64,000 bases of DNA from Actinernus sp. WN-2022 (taxonomy: Eukaryota > Cnidaria > Anthozoa > Actiniaria > Actinernidae): NCBI GenBank assembly GCA_030867875.1, contig JAOWCC010001589.1, forward strand, positions 142,139,745 through 142,203,744, in the 5' to 3' direction. The notes beneath the pieces are model-generated. The model searched no databases and was not told the origin of the DNA. It worked only from the letters and a program-made list of their open reading frames with translations. Shown here piece after piece: positions 52,830-64,000 of this stretch. Numbering within the stretch: the stretch's first letter is position 1; each line of letters opens with the position of its first letter. Position numbers and translations under genes: made by a program.

Positions 52830-53093
52830 ATGGCGGCCTATCGGAAGTCATTGCCGCATGACGCTCAGCCGGAAATATGTAGTTCGTGCTTTAACGTCAC
52901 AAAATACATTTGCGTTAAATGCGAAATGCCTTTTTGTAATAAATGCTCAGTATTCGAAAGTAATGAAGACGCGCCTGGCTGGAATGCCGGCAGAAGCATT
53001 GGCTATTGCGAATGTTGCGATATAGCTCGCTTTGAAACGCTTCTACCATATGAAGTCAAACCATCCAGAATGTCGTTGAAAACTGCGGCATGA
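52830..53093 (+). CDS. Small zinc-finger protein in outer transposon, unit 2
   Basis: 87 codons, intact copy of 46259-46522. All Cys positions are kept; changes such as P to S after CNKC and V to A in NAGRSIG are outside them. This suggests either recent duplication or continued constraint. Confidence 0.5.
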   Translation: MAAYRKSLPHDAQPEICSSCFNVTKYICVKCEMPFCNKCSVFESNEDAPGWNAGRSIGYCECCDIARFETLLPYEVKPSRMSLKTAA

Positions 53094-54857
53094 TCGACTA
53101 TTAACAGAGGTTTCAATGTTTAAATCGCAACCGCTAGAAACACGGCCAATAACGCCACTTGCACCGACAACCATCGTCTCCTATACACGGCACCGACTGC
53201 TGTGTAGAACGCCATTCTTCTGTTTCCGTTATGGACAATAATTTTCCACAGAAAGGCCTTTCTTAGATTCGACCCAGCGCTGTATTTCGCCATATCACTA
53301 GCCGCGGGCGAAAAGTGAAATGTAGCAGGACACGTGTTAGTTCCCGTGATTTAATTAGGCGCAAGTGAATTAAGATCGACATATGTTCGACGTTTGCTGC
53401 CACGTCGGCCCTAAGTCTATCTTCTACGGAACCTATTTTTTAATAGGATAGGCGCGACTTAAGTTCGACGTTTGCCGTAGGCCTAAGTTTCGGCTCAGAT
53501 CAGCTAGAGCATGTATAAATTCGCCAATAAAACAACTACTTCATGCATCTAATACTGAATATGTGTGGTGAATCAAAGCTATCTCAAATAATACAATTAC
53601 TATAATTTATACCTGAGCTAGAGCACGTCTTAATCATTAGAGTGGCTTTCAATTAAGTGTCGCTAAAACCAAAACCTGAGCCAATCACGCGAGCAAGTAA
53701 AACTATCAATGAACCAATCACGAACTGAAGTAATTCACGATTGGTTTTACTTGAACCAATCACGAGGAAAAGTAAAAACAATCACGGATAACTAACCAAT
53801 CAAATTTGATAACAATCACCTAATTACTCTACGACACTATCGAAAACTGTTCTAACATTTGAAGCTTGTCGTACTTTCGTAAGTGTTGCTAAGCAACCAA
53901 CTTCCAATCAGAAGCCACTGCCCTTAATCAGGCCCTTAATTAAGAACAAATCCCATGCTCGTAAGCCAATCAGTAGCTTACAGTGCAAAATATGCACGAA
54001 CAAGTGATATTCACAGTGATCTCCATCTATTCCAATGCTGGAAAGGTTATATCGAACGAGCTTAGTGAGCACATTTCTACCTTGGTGTGTGACTAGAAAT
54101 TGGTCAGATGATTACTATTTTTACGTTTTGTTAGATCTGTCAAGAAGCTGTGCTGGCCCCGTGTTGTTGAAATGAGCGTATTTGGGCAGTGTTACGATGT
54201 GTTGAATAATATTTAGAGAAAATCGCATGAACGCGCGCCGAGTGCTATACGGGATTTATAGGCACTGAGTGATATTTTGAAAGTTCTAATAATTGCACGA
54301 CCATTTAGGCGAATGCAATTTGAGAACTTTCAAAATATGACTCAGTGTCTATAAATCAAGTATAGCACGAGCAGTTCATGTGATTTTTTGTTTATAATAT
54401 ACTGAGCAAACATTTGCTGAGAGCATGCGACTGTGCACTCTATAACCTTTAGATGCACTCGTCATTGACCAATCAGAATTCAGATATTTTGTTGAGTATG
54501 TTATAATCGCTGATATCTGTCCTGGCGAAGAGCAAATATCGTGTCACGTGACGCATTCAACCAATCACGTGCGAGAGAAAATATGATGGGCGAATTAAGT
54601 GAAGGATTAGTAGATGTTTCAGGTCACTTGTTCTTTGTCACACGGCGGCCATGATTAATCCCAGGAGAATAAAAACCTTTGTTTTTCCCCGTCTGACCTC
54701 GTTCTGAAATTACTTAGTGCGAGGCTACACGCGGGAAATCTATTTTTCTAGTCAAGATGGCCGCCACGTACATGTGATAAAAGTGAACGGGTCTTGAGAG
54801 AAAGATCCTCCCGCAAGGTGTTCTTTTCTGTACTTGTATTTTGTTTTATTATTACAG

Positions 54858-54998
54858 AAGGATTAGCCAGCAAATTATACGAAAGGGGTAACGAAAATAG
54901 TATTGGTCAGTTTAGCCTTACAATACCTCCACCCATAACCACACTGGGGGTAAAGAACTTATTATCCCTTACAGAGTCAAAACTCGTGCTACCCGCTG
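54858..54998 (+). other. Unit 3 upstream conserved segment (possible exon)
   Basis: Same acceptor and reading as in unit 2, with an intact frame. Confidence 0.4.
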
Positions 54999-55480
54999 GT
55001 GACAGGTCTGCAAAACACTTGCGCATGCGTGAATTTCACCCCGTAAATCACGCTCGCGCGCATCATTTTAGTTGAAATTTCACTCGAAATTTGGACTTCA
55101 AAGCATTTTAGGAGCATTTGGGGCTGCTCCCGCGATTTCTACCGCTGACTGGGCATGCGCAGCCTTCTGCAGACCTGTCCCCGCTGCGTTTTGAGGACTG
55201 TCACGCAATCACTGGAAAAATCGGTTCATGTACAGACTTTGAAGAACTATGTAAAAGTTTGTAAAATAAACTTGAGCATCTTACAGCCATTTTACAGACT
55301 TTGGAAAATATTTGGAAAATATCGGTGAATGTACAAACATTGTTTTACCAACATTTTACACACTTTTTACACAGTCCTTCAGAGTCTGTAAATGGTGGAA
55401 TATTTCCAGTGGATATATAGCCCGCGTTCATCAGTCGAATCATACGAGCAGGTGTGCCTTTGATAGTTATTATTACAGCC

Positions 55481-56408
55481 ATGTTGATTCGGTTCTTTAA
55501 TTCACTAGTTATGCAGCCGTCAACAGCACAAGTTCAGTACAACCAAAGTGTTGTTGTAGGTGAACAAGCTGAGTTCTTTGTCCACTTGACAAAACCAGTA
55601 CCACCAGGACATGCCGGCTCTTGCAAGCTTTCCAGAGATGGGAAGGTAAAATAACGGCTAACCTAACTGTGCATGTACGTGTGGTTATTTTCAGTAGTTG
55701 GTACAGCATGCATGTTTTTCTGTAGTTTCGCTTTACTCATAAATCTAGACCATTGTTTTTAAGTTTACATAACTGCGTTTGAATGTGATTATGAGTTTTA
55801 ATTTTGAAAGTGATTTCAAACCCGTAAAGTTTCTCAATAATATGGTTTGTTTGGTCTCAGCAGATGATAATGTCTTGTGACTTGCAACTCCTGGACTGTT
55901 CCTGTGATAATTCACCAAACAAAGAGTTGTGTCATTCCATCAGCATCACGTTCAAAGGGACCAAGAAAGATACCATTTGTATCATGTTCAAAAAGGCGAA
56001 ATGGTCAGACGCTGGGAGCTACCGTCTTGACATGAGGATATATGGGGGAGATATGCACGACCTGCACATTGAGATACAGTTGTCCGTCAAAGGTGAATAA
56101 CAAACTTCAACTTCTTATTTCTTATCAGAAGCTACATTAGCCTAAATAATTGGAAAACAAAGCACTGAATCGTCTGGAGAACTGTCACACGAAGAAGCAG
56201 GGTGGTTAGGTCTATTAGACACTCCGGCGTTCTCAGTATCTTTATGGCTGATACTATCAGCCGATAAAAAACGTTGAGCTCGTAGTCTAATCGTTAATTG
56301 TAATACTGTTGTTATGATTAGAAAAAGTTGGCAACACATTGGCACCGACGAAAGGAGTTAACGTTACAACGATTGCTTCGCCTACCAACGGTGCGTTGCC
56401 TACCTATG
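55481..56408 (+). CDS. Ig-like domain gene or cassette, unit 3
   Basis: Exons 55481-55645, 55864-56092, 56322-56408 (165, 229, 87 nt). Leader MLIRFFNSLVMQPSTAQ: a Pro in the hydrophobic part makes the signal less regular. The second exon starts MIMSCDLQ (Ser where units 1-2 have Tyr) and carries TFKGTKKDT. Linker ends ASPTNGALPTY, shared with units 4-5, while units 1-2 have GVSPTY. This unit is the first of the short type. Confidence 0.65.
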
Positions 56409-57574
56409 GTGAGTAGAAAAAATGCAGTCAAAATATCAATTTTCATACATTGTTATTCGTATACTTTTTGGCATTTGCCGATGTATTTCTCTCGTCGTCA
56501 ATGACAGGTTTCGTTAACCGTAAAATCATGATTGCGCACGCAAAGTATTTTCGCAATTCACGTACTCCCTATACCGAGTACTGTTCATATCTTCAAATTA
56601 TATCAGTTCGAAGTATCCGGCGATAATTCATGGACTCGATCTAGCCAGCCCAAGCTCGTACAGTGTATAAATTACATGCCGTAGCTAAATTCTAGACATT
56701 CGAATTCTTATTTTATTGTGAAATCCAAAATAAAGCGTTCTTAGTTTGTTGGTTGATATTTAGTTTCGTGGTGCCTGTTTTAGCCCGTTTCTTCGACTTT
56801 TTCCTGATCCCACCTTTACTCTCTAGAAAAATTATCATGTTATTTTATGTTTAGCTATAAAGCACGTATAAATTCGTTGTTATTCGCCAATAAAACAACT
56901 ACTTGATCTAATACTGAATATGTATGGTGAATTAAAGCTATCACAAATAATACAATTACTAAGTTATACCTGAGCTAGAGCACGTCTGAATCATTAGAGT
57001 AGTTTAAGTCTCGTAAAACCAAAACCTGAGCCAATCACGTGAACAAGTAAAAATATCAATGAACCAATCACGAACTGAAGTAATTCACAATTGGTTTTAC
57101 TTGAACCAATCACGAGGAAAAGTAAAAACAATCACGGATAACTAACCAATCAAATTCGATAACAATCACCTAATTACTCTACGACACTATCGAAAACTGT
57201 TCTAACATTTGAAGCTTGTCGTACTTTCGTAAGTGTTGCTAAGCAACCAACTTCCAATCAGAATCCACTGCCCTTAATCAGGCCCTTAATTAAGAACAAA
57301 TCCCATGCTCGTAAGCCAATCAGTAGCTTACAGTGCAAAATATGCACGAACAAGTGATATTCACAGTGATCTCCATCTATTCCAATGCTGGAAAGATTAT
57401 ATCGAACGAGCTTAGTGAGCACATTTCTATCTTGGTGTGTGACTAGAAATTGGTCAGATGATTACTATTTTTACGTTTTGTTAGATCTGTCAAGCAGCTG
57501 TGCTGGCCCCGTGTTGTTGAAATGAGCGTATTTGGGCAGTGTTACGATGTGTTGAATAATATTTAGAGAAAATC
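56409..57574. other. Unit 3 downstream intron or intergenic sequence
   Basis: After the GTGAGT donor no exon with a transmembrane segment could be identified. It contains the empty TATA site (56856-56859) and the CCAAT cluster at about 57030-57155. Confidence 0.5.
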
Positions 57575-58208
57575 GCATGAACGCGCGCCGAGTGCTATAC
57601 GGGATTTATAGGCACTGAGTGATATTTTGAAAGTTCTAATAATTGCACGAGCATTTAGGCGAGTGCAATTTCAGAACTTTCAAAATATGACTCAGTGTCT
57701 ATAAATCAAGTATAGCACGAGCAGTTCATGTGATTTTTTGTTTATAATATACTGAGCAAACATTTGCTGAGAGCATGCGACTGTGCACTCTATAACCTTT
57801 AGATGCACTCGTCATTGACCAATCAGAATTCAGATATTTTGTTGAGTATGTTATAATCGCTGATATCTGTCCTGGCGGAGAGCAAATATCGTGTCACGTG
57901 ACGCATTCAACCAATCACGTGCGAGAGAAAATATTTGATGGGCGAATTAAGTGAAGGATTAGTAGATGTTTTAGGTCACTTGTTCTTTGTCACACGGCTG
58001 CCATGATTAATCCCAGGAGAATAAAAACCTTTGTTTTCCCCGTCTGACCTCGTTCTGAAATTACTTAGTGCGAGGCTACACGCGGGAAATCTATTTTTCT
58101 AGTCAAGATGGCCGCCACGTACATGTGATAAAAGTGAACGGGTCTTGAGAGAAAGATCCTCCCGCAAGGTGTTCTTTTCTGTACTTGTATTTTGTTTTAT
58201 TATTACAG

Positions 58209-58349
58209 AAGGATTAGCCAGCAAATTATACGAAAGGGGTAGCGAAAATAGTATTGGTCAGTTTAGCCTTACAATACCTCCACCCATAACCACACTGGGG
58301 GTAAAGAACTTATTATCCCTTACAGAGTCAAAACTCGTGCTACCCGCTG
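58209..58349 (+). other. Unit 4 upstream conserved segment (possible exon)
   Basis: Same as unit 3 with one change (GSENS for GNENS). Confidence 0.4.
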
Positions 58350-58831
58350 GTGACAGGTCTGCAAAACACTTGCGCATGCGTGAATTTCACCCCGTAAATC
58401 ACGCTCGCGCGCATCATTTTAGTTGAAATTTCACTCGAAATTTGGACTTCAAAGCATTTTAGGAGCATTTGGGGCTGCTCCCGCGATTTCTACCGCTGAC
58501 TGGGCATGCGCAGCCTTCTGCAGACCTGTCCCCGCTGCGTTTTGAGGACTGTCACGCAATCACTGGAAAAATCGGTTCATGTACAGACTTTGAAGAACTA
58601 TGTAAAAGTTTGTAAAATAAACTTGAGCATCTTACAGCCATTTTACAGACTTTGGAAAATATTTGGAAAATATCGGTGAATGTACAAACATTGTTTTACC
58701 AACATTTTACACACTTTTTACACAGTCCTTCAGAGTCTGTAAATGGTGGAATATTTCCAGTGGATATATAGCCCGCGTTCATCAGTCGAATCATACGAGC
58801 AGGTGTGCCTTTGATAGTTATTATTACAGCC

Positions 58832-59759
58832 ATGTTGATTCGGTTCTTTAATTCACTAGTTATACAGCTGTCAGCAGCACAAGTTCAGTACAACCAAAGT
58901 GTTGTTGTAGGCGAACAAGCTGAGTTCTTTGTCCACTTGACAAAACCAGTACCACCAGGACATGCCGGCTCTTGCAAGCTTTCCAGAGGTGGGAAGGTAA
59001 AATAACGGCTAACCTAACTGTGCATGTACGTGTGGTTATTTTCAGTAGTTGGTACGGCATGCATGTTTTTCTGTAGTTTCGCTTTACTCATAAATCTAGA
59101 CCATTGTTTTTAAGTTTACATAACTGCGTTTGAATGTGATTATGAGTTTTAATTTTGAAAGTGATTTCAAACCCGTAAAGTTTCTCAATAATATGGTTTG
59201 TTTGGTCTCAGCAGATGATAATGTCTTGTGACTTGCAACTCCTGGACTGTTCCTGTGATAATTCACCAAACAAAGAGTTGTGTCATTCCATCAGCATCAC
59301 CTTCAAAGGGACCAAGAAAGACACCATTTGTATCATGTTCAAAAAGGCGAAATGGTCAGACGCTGGGAGCTACCGTCTTGACATGAGGATATATGGGGGA
59401 GATATGCACGACCTGCACATTGAGATACAGTTGTCCGTGAAAGGTGAATAACAAACTTCAACTTCTTATTTCTTATCAGAAGCTACATTAGCCTAAATAA
59501 TTGGAAAACAAAGCACTGAATCGTCTGGAGAACTGTCACACGAAGAAGCAGGGTGGTTAGGTCTATTAGACACTCCGGCGTTCTCAGTATCTTTATGGCT
59601 GATACTATCAGCCGATAAAAAACGTTGAGCTCGTAGTCTAATCGTTAATTGTAATACTGTTGTTATGATTAGAAAAAGTTGGCAACACATTGGCACCGAC
59701 GAAAGGAGTTAACGTTACAACGATTGCGTCGCCTACCAACGGTGCGTTGCCTACCTATG
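58832..59759 (+). CDS. Ig-like domain gene or cassette, unit 4
   Basis: Exons 58832-58996, 59215-59443, 59673-59759. Leader MLIRFFNSLVIQLSAAQ; the first exon ends KLSRGGK, where other units have RDGK. The second exon is identical at protein level to units 3 and 5 apart from single bases. All splice sites are kept (GGGAAG/GTAAAA, CAGCAG, AAAG/GTGAAT, ATTAG, TATG/GTGAGT). Confidence 0.65.
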
Positions 59760-60914
59760 GTGAGTAGAAAAAATGCAGTCAAAATATCAATTTTCATACA
59801 TTGTTATTCGTATACTTTTTGGCATTTGCCGATGTATTTCTCTCGTCGTCAATGACAGGTTTCGTTAACCGTAAAATCATGATTGCGCACGCAAAGTATT
59901 TTCGCAATTCACGTACTCCCTATACCGCCGGAGTACTGTTCATATCTTCAAATTATATCAGTTCGAAGTATCCGGCGATAATTCATGGACTCGATCTAGC
60001 CAGCCCAAGCTCGTACAGTGTATAAATTACATGCCGTAGCTAAATTCTAGACATTCGAATTCTTATTTTATTGTGAAATCCAAAATAAAGCGTTCTTAGT
60101 TTGTTGGTTGATATTTAGTTTCGTGGTGCCTGTTTTAGCCCGTTTCTTCGACTTTTTCCTGATCCCACCTTTACTCTCTAGAAAAATTATCATGTTATTT
60201 TATGTTTAGCTATAAAGCACGTATAAATTCGTTGTTATTCGCCAATAAAACAACTACTTGATCTAATACTGAATATGTATGGTGAATTAAAGCTATCACA
60301 AATAATACAATTACTAAGTTATACCTGAGCTAGAGCACGTCTGAATCATTAGAGTGGTTTAAGTCTCGTAAAACCAAAACCTGAGCCAATCACGTGAACA
60401 AGTAAAAATATCAATGAACCAATCACGAACTGAAGTAATTCACAATTGGTTTTACTTGAACCAATCACGAGGAAAAGTAAAAACAATCACGGATAACTAA
60501 CCAATCAAATTCGATAACAATCACCTAATTACTCTACGACACTATCGAAAACTGTTCTAACATTTGAAGCTTGTCGTACTTTCGTAAGTGTTGCTAAGCA
60601 ACCAACTTCCAATCAGAATCCACTGCCCTTAATCAGGCCCTTAATTAAGAACAAATCCCATGCTCGTAAGCCAATCAGTAGCTTACAGTGCAAAATATGC
60701 ACGAACAAGTGATATTCACAGTGATCTCCATCTATTCCAATGCTGGAAAGGTTATATCGAACGAGCTTAGTGAGCACATTTCTACCTTGGTGTGTGTGAC
60801 TAGAAATTGGTCAGATGATTACTATTTTTACGTTTTGTTAGATCTGTCAAGAAGCTGTGCTGGTGAAATGAGCGTATTTGGGCAGTGTTACGATGTGTTG
60901 AATAATATTTAGAG
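59760..60914. other. Unit 4 downstream intron or intergenic sequence
   Basis: As for unit 3; CCAAT cluster at about 60385-60510. No further exon was recognised. Confidence 0.5.
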
Positions 60915-61553
60915 AAAATCGCATGAACGCGCGCCGAGTGCTATACGGGATTTATAGGCACTGAGTGATATTTTGAAAGTTCTAATAATAGCACGAGCAT
61001 TTAGGCGAATGCAATTTGAGAACTTTCAAAATATGACTCAGTGTCTATAAATCAAGTATAGCACGAGCAGTTCATGTGATTTTTTGTTTATAATATACTG
61101 AGCAAACATTTGCTGAGAGCATGCGACTGTGCACTCTATAACCTTTAGATGCACTCGTCATTGACCAATCAGAATTCAGATATTTTGTTGAGTATGTTAT
61201 AATCGCTGATATCTGTCCTGGCGAAGAGCAAATATCGTGTCACGTGACGCATTCAACCAATCACGTGCGAGAGAAAATATGATGGGCGAATTAAGTGAAG
61301 GATTAGTAGATGTTTCAGGTCACTTGTTCTTTGTCACACGGCGGCCATGATTAATCCCAGGAGAATAAAAACCTTTGTTTTTCCCCGTCTGACCTCGTTC
61401 TGAAATTACTTAGTGCGAGGCTACACGCGGGAAATCTATTTTTCTAGTCAAGATGGCCGCCACGTACATGTGATAAAAGTGAACGGGTCTTGAGAGAAAG
61501 ATCCTCCCGCAAGGTGTTCTTTTCTGTACTTGTATTTTGTTTTATTATTACAG

Positions 61554-61694
61554 AAGGATTAGCCAGCAAATTATACGAAAGGGGTAACGAAAATAGTATT
61601 GGTCAGTTTAGCCTTACAATACCTCCACCCATAACCACACTGGGGGTAAAGAACTTATTATCCCTTACAGAGTCAAAACTCGTGCTACCCGCTG
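61554..61694 (+). other. Unit 5 upstream conserved segment (possible exon)
   Basis: Frame as in unit 2 up to the MITE end. Confidence 0.4.
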
Positions 61695-62176
61695 GTGACA
61701 GGTCTGCAAAACACTTGCGCATGCGTGATTTCACCCCGTAAATCACGCTCGCGCGCATCATTTTAGTTGAAATTTCACTCGAAATTTGGACTTCAAAGCA
61801 TTTTAGGAGCATTTGGGGCTGCTCCCGCGATTTCTACCGCTGACTGGGCATTGCGCAGCCTTCTGCAGACCTGTCCCCGCTGCGTTTTGAGGACTGTCAC
61901 GCAATCACTGGAAAAATCGGTTCATGTACAGACTTTGAAGAACTATGTAAAAGTTTGTAAAATAAACTTGAGCATCTTACAGCCATTTTACAGACTTTGG
62001 AAAATATTTGGAAAATATCGGTGAATGTACAAACATTGTTTTACCAACATTTTACACACTTTTTACAAAGTCCTTCAGAGTCTGTAAATGGTGGAATATT
62101 TCCAGTGGATATATAGCCCGCGTTCATCAGTCGAATCATACGAGCAGGTGTGCCTTTGATAGTTATTATTACAGCC

Positions 62177-63103
62177 ATGTTGATTCGGTTCTTTAATTCA
62201 CTAGTTATGCAGCCGTCAGCAGCACAAGTTCAGTACAACCAAAGTGTTGTTGTAGGCGAACAAGCTGAGTTCTTTGTCCACTTGACAAAACCAGTACCAC
62301 CAGGACATGCCGGCTCTTGCAAGCTTTACAGAGATGGGAAGGTAAAATAACGGCTAACCTAACTGTGCATGTACGTGTGGTTATTTTCAGTAGTTGGTAC
62401 AACATGCATGTTTTTCTGTAGTTTCGCTTTACTCATAAATGTAGACCATTGTTTTTGAGTTTACATAACTGCGTTTGAATGTGATTATGAGTTTTAATTT
62501 TGAAAGTGATTTCAAACCCGTAAAGTTTCTCAATAATATCGTTTGTTTGGTCTCAGCAGGTGATAATGTCTTGTGACTTGCAACTCCTGGACTGTTCCTG
62601 TGATAATTCACCAAACAAAGAGTTGTGTCATTCCATCAGCATCACCTTCAAAGGGACCAAGAAAGACACCATTTGTATCATGTTCAAAAAGGCGAAATGG
62701 TCAGACGCTGGGAGCTACCGTCTTGACATGAGGATATATGGGGGAGATATGCACGACCTGCACATTGAGATACAGTTGTCCGTGAAAGGTGAATAACAAA
62801 CTTCAACTTCTTATTTCTTATCAGAAGCTACATAGCCTAAATAATTGGAAAACAAAGCACTGAATCGTCTGGAGAACTGTCACACGAAGAAGCAGGGTGG
62901 TTAGGTCTATTAGACACTCCGGCGTTCTCAGTATCTTTATGGCTGATACTATCAGCCGATAAAAAACGTTGAGCTCGTAGTCTAATCGTTAATTGTAATA
63001 CTGTTGTTATGATTAGAAAAAGTTGGCAACACATTGGCACCGACGAAAGGAGTTAACGTTACAACGATTGCGTCGCCTACCAACGGTGCGTTGCCTACCT
63101 ATG
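62177..63103 (+). CDS. Ig-like domain gene or cassette, unit 5
   Basis: Exons 62177-62341, 62560-62788, 63017-63103, again 165, 229 and 87 nt. The first exon ends KLYRDGK instead of KLSRDGK. The second exon starts with GTG (CAGCAGGTGATAATG), giving Val instead of Met at its first residue, which would be neutral in a spliced reading and argues that this codon is not an initiator. Linker as in units 3-4. The following intron continues to the end of the window. Confidence 0.65.
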
Positions 63104-64000
63104 GTGAGTAGAAAAAATGCAGTCAAAATATCAATTTTCATACATTGTTATTCGTATACTTTTTGGCATTTGCCGATGTATTTCTCTCGTCGTCAATGAC
63201 AGGTTTCGTTAACCGTAAAATCATGATTGCGCACGCAAAGTATTTTCGCAATTCACGTACTCCCTATACCGCCGAGTACTGTTCATATCTTCAAATTATA
63301 TCAGTTCGAAGTATCCGGCGATAATTCATGGACTCGATCTAGCCAGCCCAAGCTCGTACAGTGTATAAATTACATGCCGTAGCTAAATTCTAGACATTCG
63401 AATTCTTATTTTATTGTGAAATCCAAAATAAAGCGTTCTTAGTTTGTTGGTTGATATTTAGTTTCGTGGTGCCTGTTTTAGCCCGTTTCTTCGACTTTTT
63501 CCTGATCCCACCTTTACTCTCTAGAAAAATTATCATGTTATTTTATGTTTAGCTATAAAGCACGTATAAATTCGTTGTTATTCGCCAATAAAACAACTAC
63601 TTGATCTAATACTGAATATGTATGGTGAATTAAAGCTATCACAAATAATACAATTACTAAGTTATACCTGAGCTAGAGCACGTCTGAATCATTAGAGTGG
63701 TTTAAGTCTCGTAAAACCAAAACCTGAGCCAATCACGTGAACAAGTAAAAATATCAATGAACCAATCACGAACTGAAGTAATTCACAATTGGTTTTACTT
63801 GAACCAATCACGAGGAAAAGTAAAAACAATCACGGATAACCAACCAATCAAATTCGATAACAATCACCTAATTACTCTTCGACACTATCGAAAACTGTTC
63901 TAACATTTGAAGCTTGTCGTACTTTCGTAAGTGTTGCTAAGCAACCAACTTCCAATCAGAATCCACTGCCCTTAATCAGGCCCTTAATTAAGAACAAATC
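63104..64000. other. Unit 5 downstream part, cut by the window end
   Basis: Matches 56409-57300 and 59760-60660, including the CCAAT cluster near 63725-63850. The array therefore continues outside. Confidence 0.85.

Larger units (their letters stand above)
50800..53486. mobile_element. DNA transposon with perfect TIRs, unit 2
   Basis: Same insertion as 44252-46914; duplicated with the unit. The poly-C tract inside is longer. Confidence 0.88.
41364..64000 (+). repeat. Tandem array of Ig-like gene units (five, last incomplete)
   Basis: Unit starts at the word ATATCTGTCCTGGCG: 41364, 47938, 54513, 57863 and 61209, giving periods of about 6574, 6575, 3350 and 3346 bases. The introns and intergenic parts are almost as similar as the exons, so the amplification is recent, or the copies are homogenised by gene conversion. 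Units 1-2 carry about 3.2 kb of extra transposon sequence relative to units 3-5. The array continues past the window end. Confidence 0.97.

Overview
The window looks like nuclear DNA of an invertebrate animal, most probably an anthozoan cnidarian (coral or sea anemone); the organism name is an inference. It has GT-AG introns, dense nested eukaryotic transposons (piggyBac, PIF/Harbinger and ISL2EU types, several LINEs, a Ngaro-like tyrosine-recombinase retrotransposon, many fold-back MITEs) and a tandem family of immunoglobulin-like exons. No bacterial operon, rRNA, tRNA or CRISPR array was seen.

Region 1-15.2 kb is a stack of transposons. A LINE on the minus strand (about 690-4540) carries an ORF1 with an SGNH-hydrolase (esterase) domain and an ORF2 with endonuclease and the start of the reverse transcriptase. 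Two further ORF1 copies of this family lie at 1-492 (minus) and 12.05-15.19 kb (plus). A repeat of about 0.95 kb ('R') is present at 4651-5599 and 10888-11845, with a fragment at 493-690. An ISL2EU-type transposase gene (THAP, coiled coil, HTH, DDE; minus strand) is cut by a 5'-truncated LINE (7557-9725). The downstream ORF1 copy is cut by an L2/CR1-like LINE (12163-13883) and by a MITE with a TATA target duplication.

Region 15.2-31.5 kb is mostly non-coding. It contains an 18-unit 12-bp minisatellite, one small basic ORF, two tandem duplications, fold-back MITEs, and a LINE (about 24.28-28.44 kb) into which a piggyBac element was inserted; a later deletion appears to have removed the piggyBac left end together with the LINE RT core.

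Region 31.5-40.3 kb holds a Ngaro-like element (31692-36931) with gag, RT/RNase H and tyrosine recombinase and split direct repeats A1-ORFs-B1-A2-B2. It sits inside a PIF/Harbinger-like transposon. A neighbouring copy (37.24-38.14 kb) preserves the unoccupied target, and a CGA trinucleotide is shared by all junctions. A TTAA-flanked non-autonomous element follows (39110-40309).

Region 41.36-64.0 kb is the most interesting part: five head-to-tail units (about 6.57, 6.57, 3.35, 3.35 kb and an incomplete last one). Every unit has the same three exons: 165 nt (own ATG, signal-like leader, first half of an Ig-like domain), 229 nt (second half, lacking the usual F-strand cysteine) and 87 nt (Thr/Pro-rich linker with an N-glycosylation sequon), with exon lengths and splice phases kept in all five. 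The two long units differ from the short ones by a MITE and a nested pair of DNA transposons carrying RecQ-like helicase and zinc-finger fragments. The array runs off the window end, so membrane-anchor or cytoplasmic exons, if any, are not visible. A tandem family of putative cell-surface or secreted recognition proteins is the best reading, as either separate genes or alternative exon cassettes.
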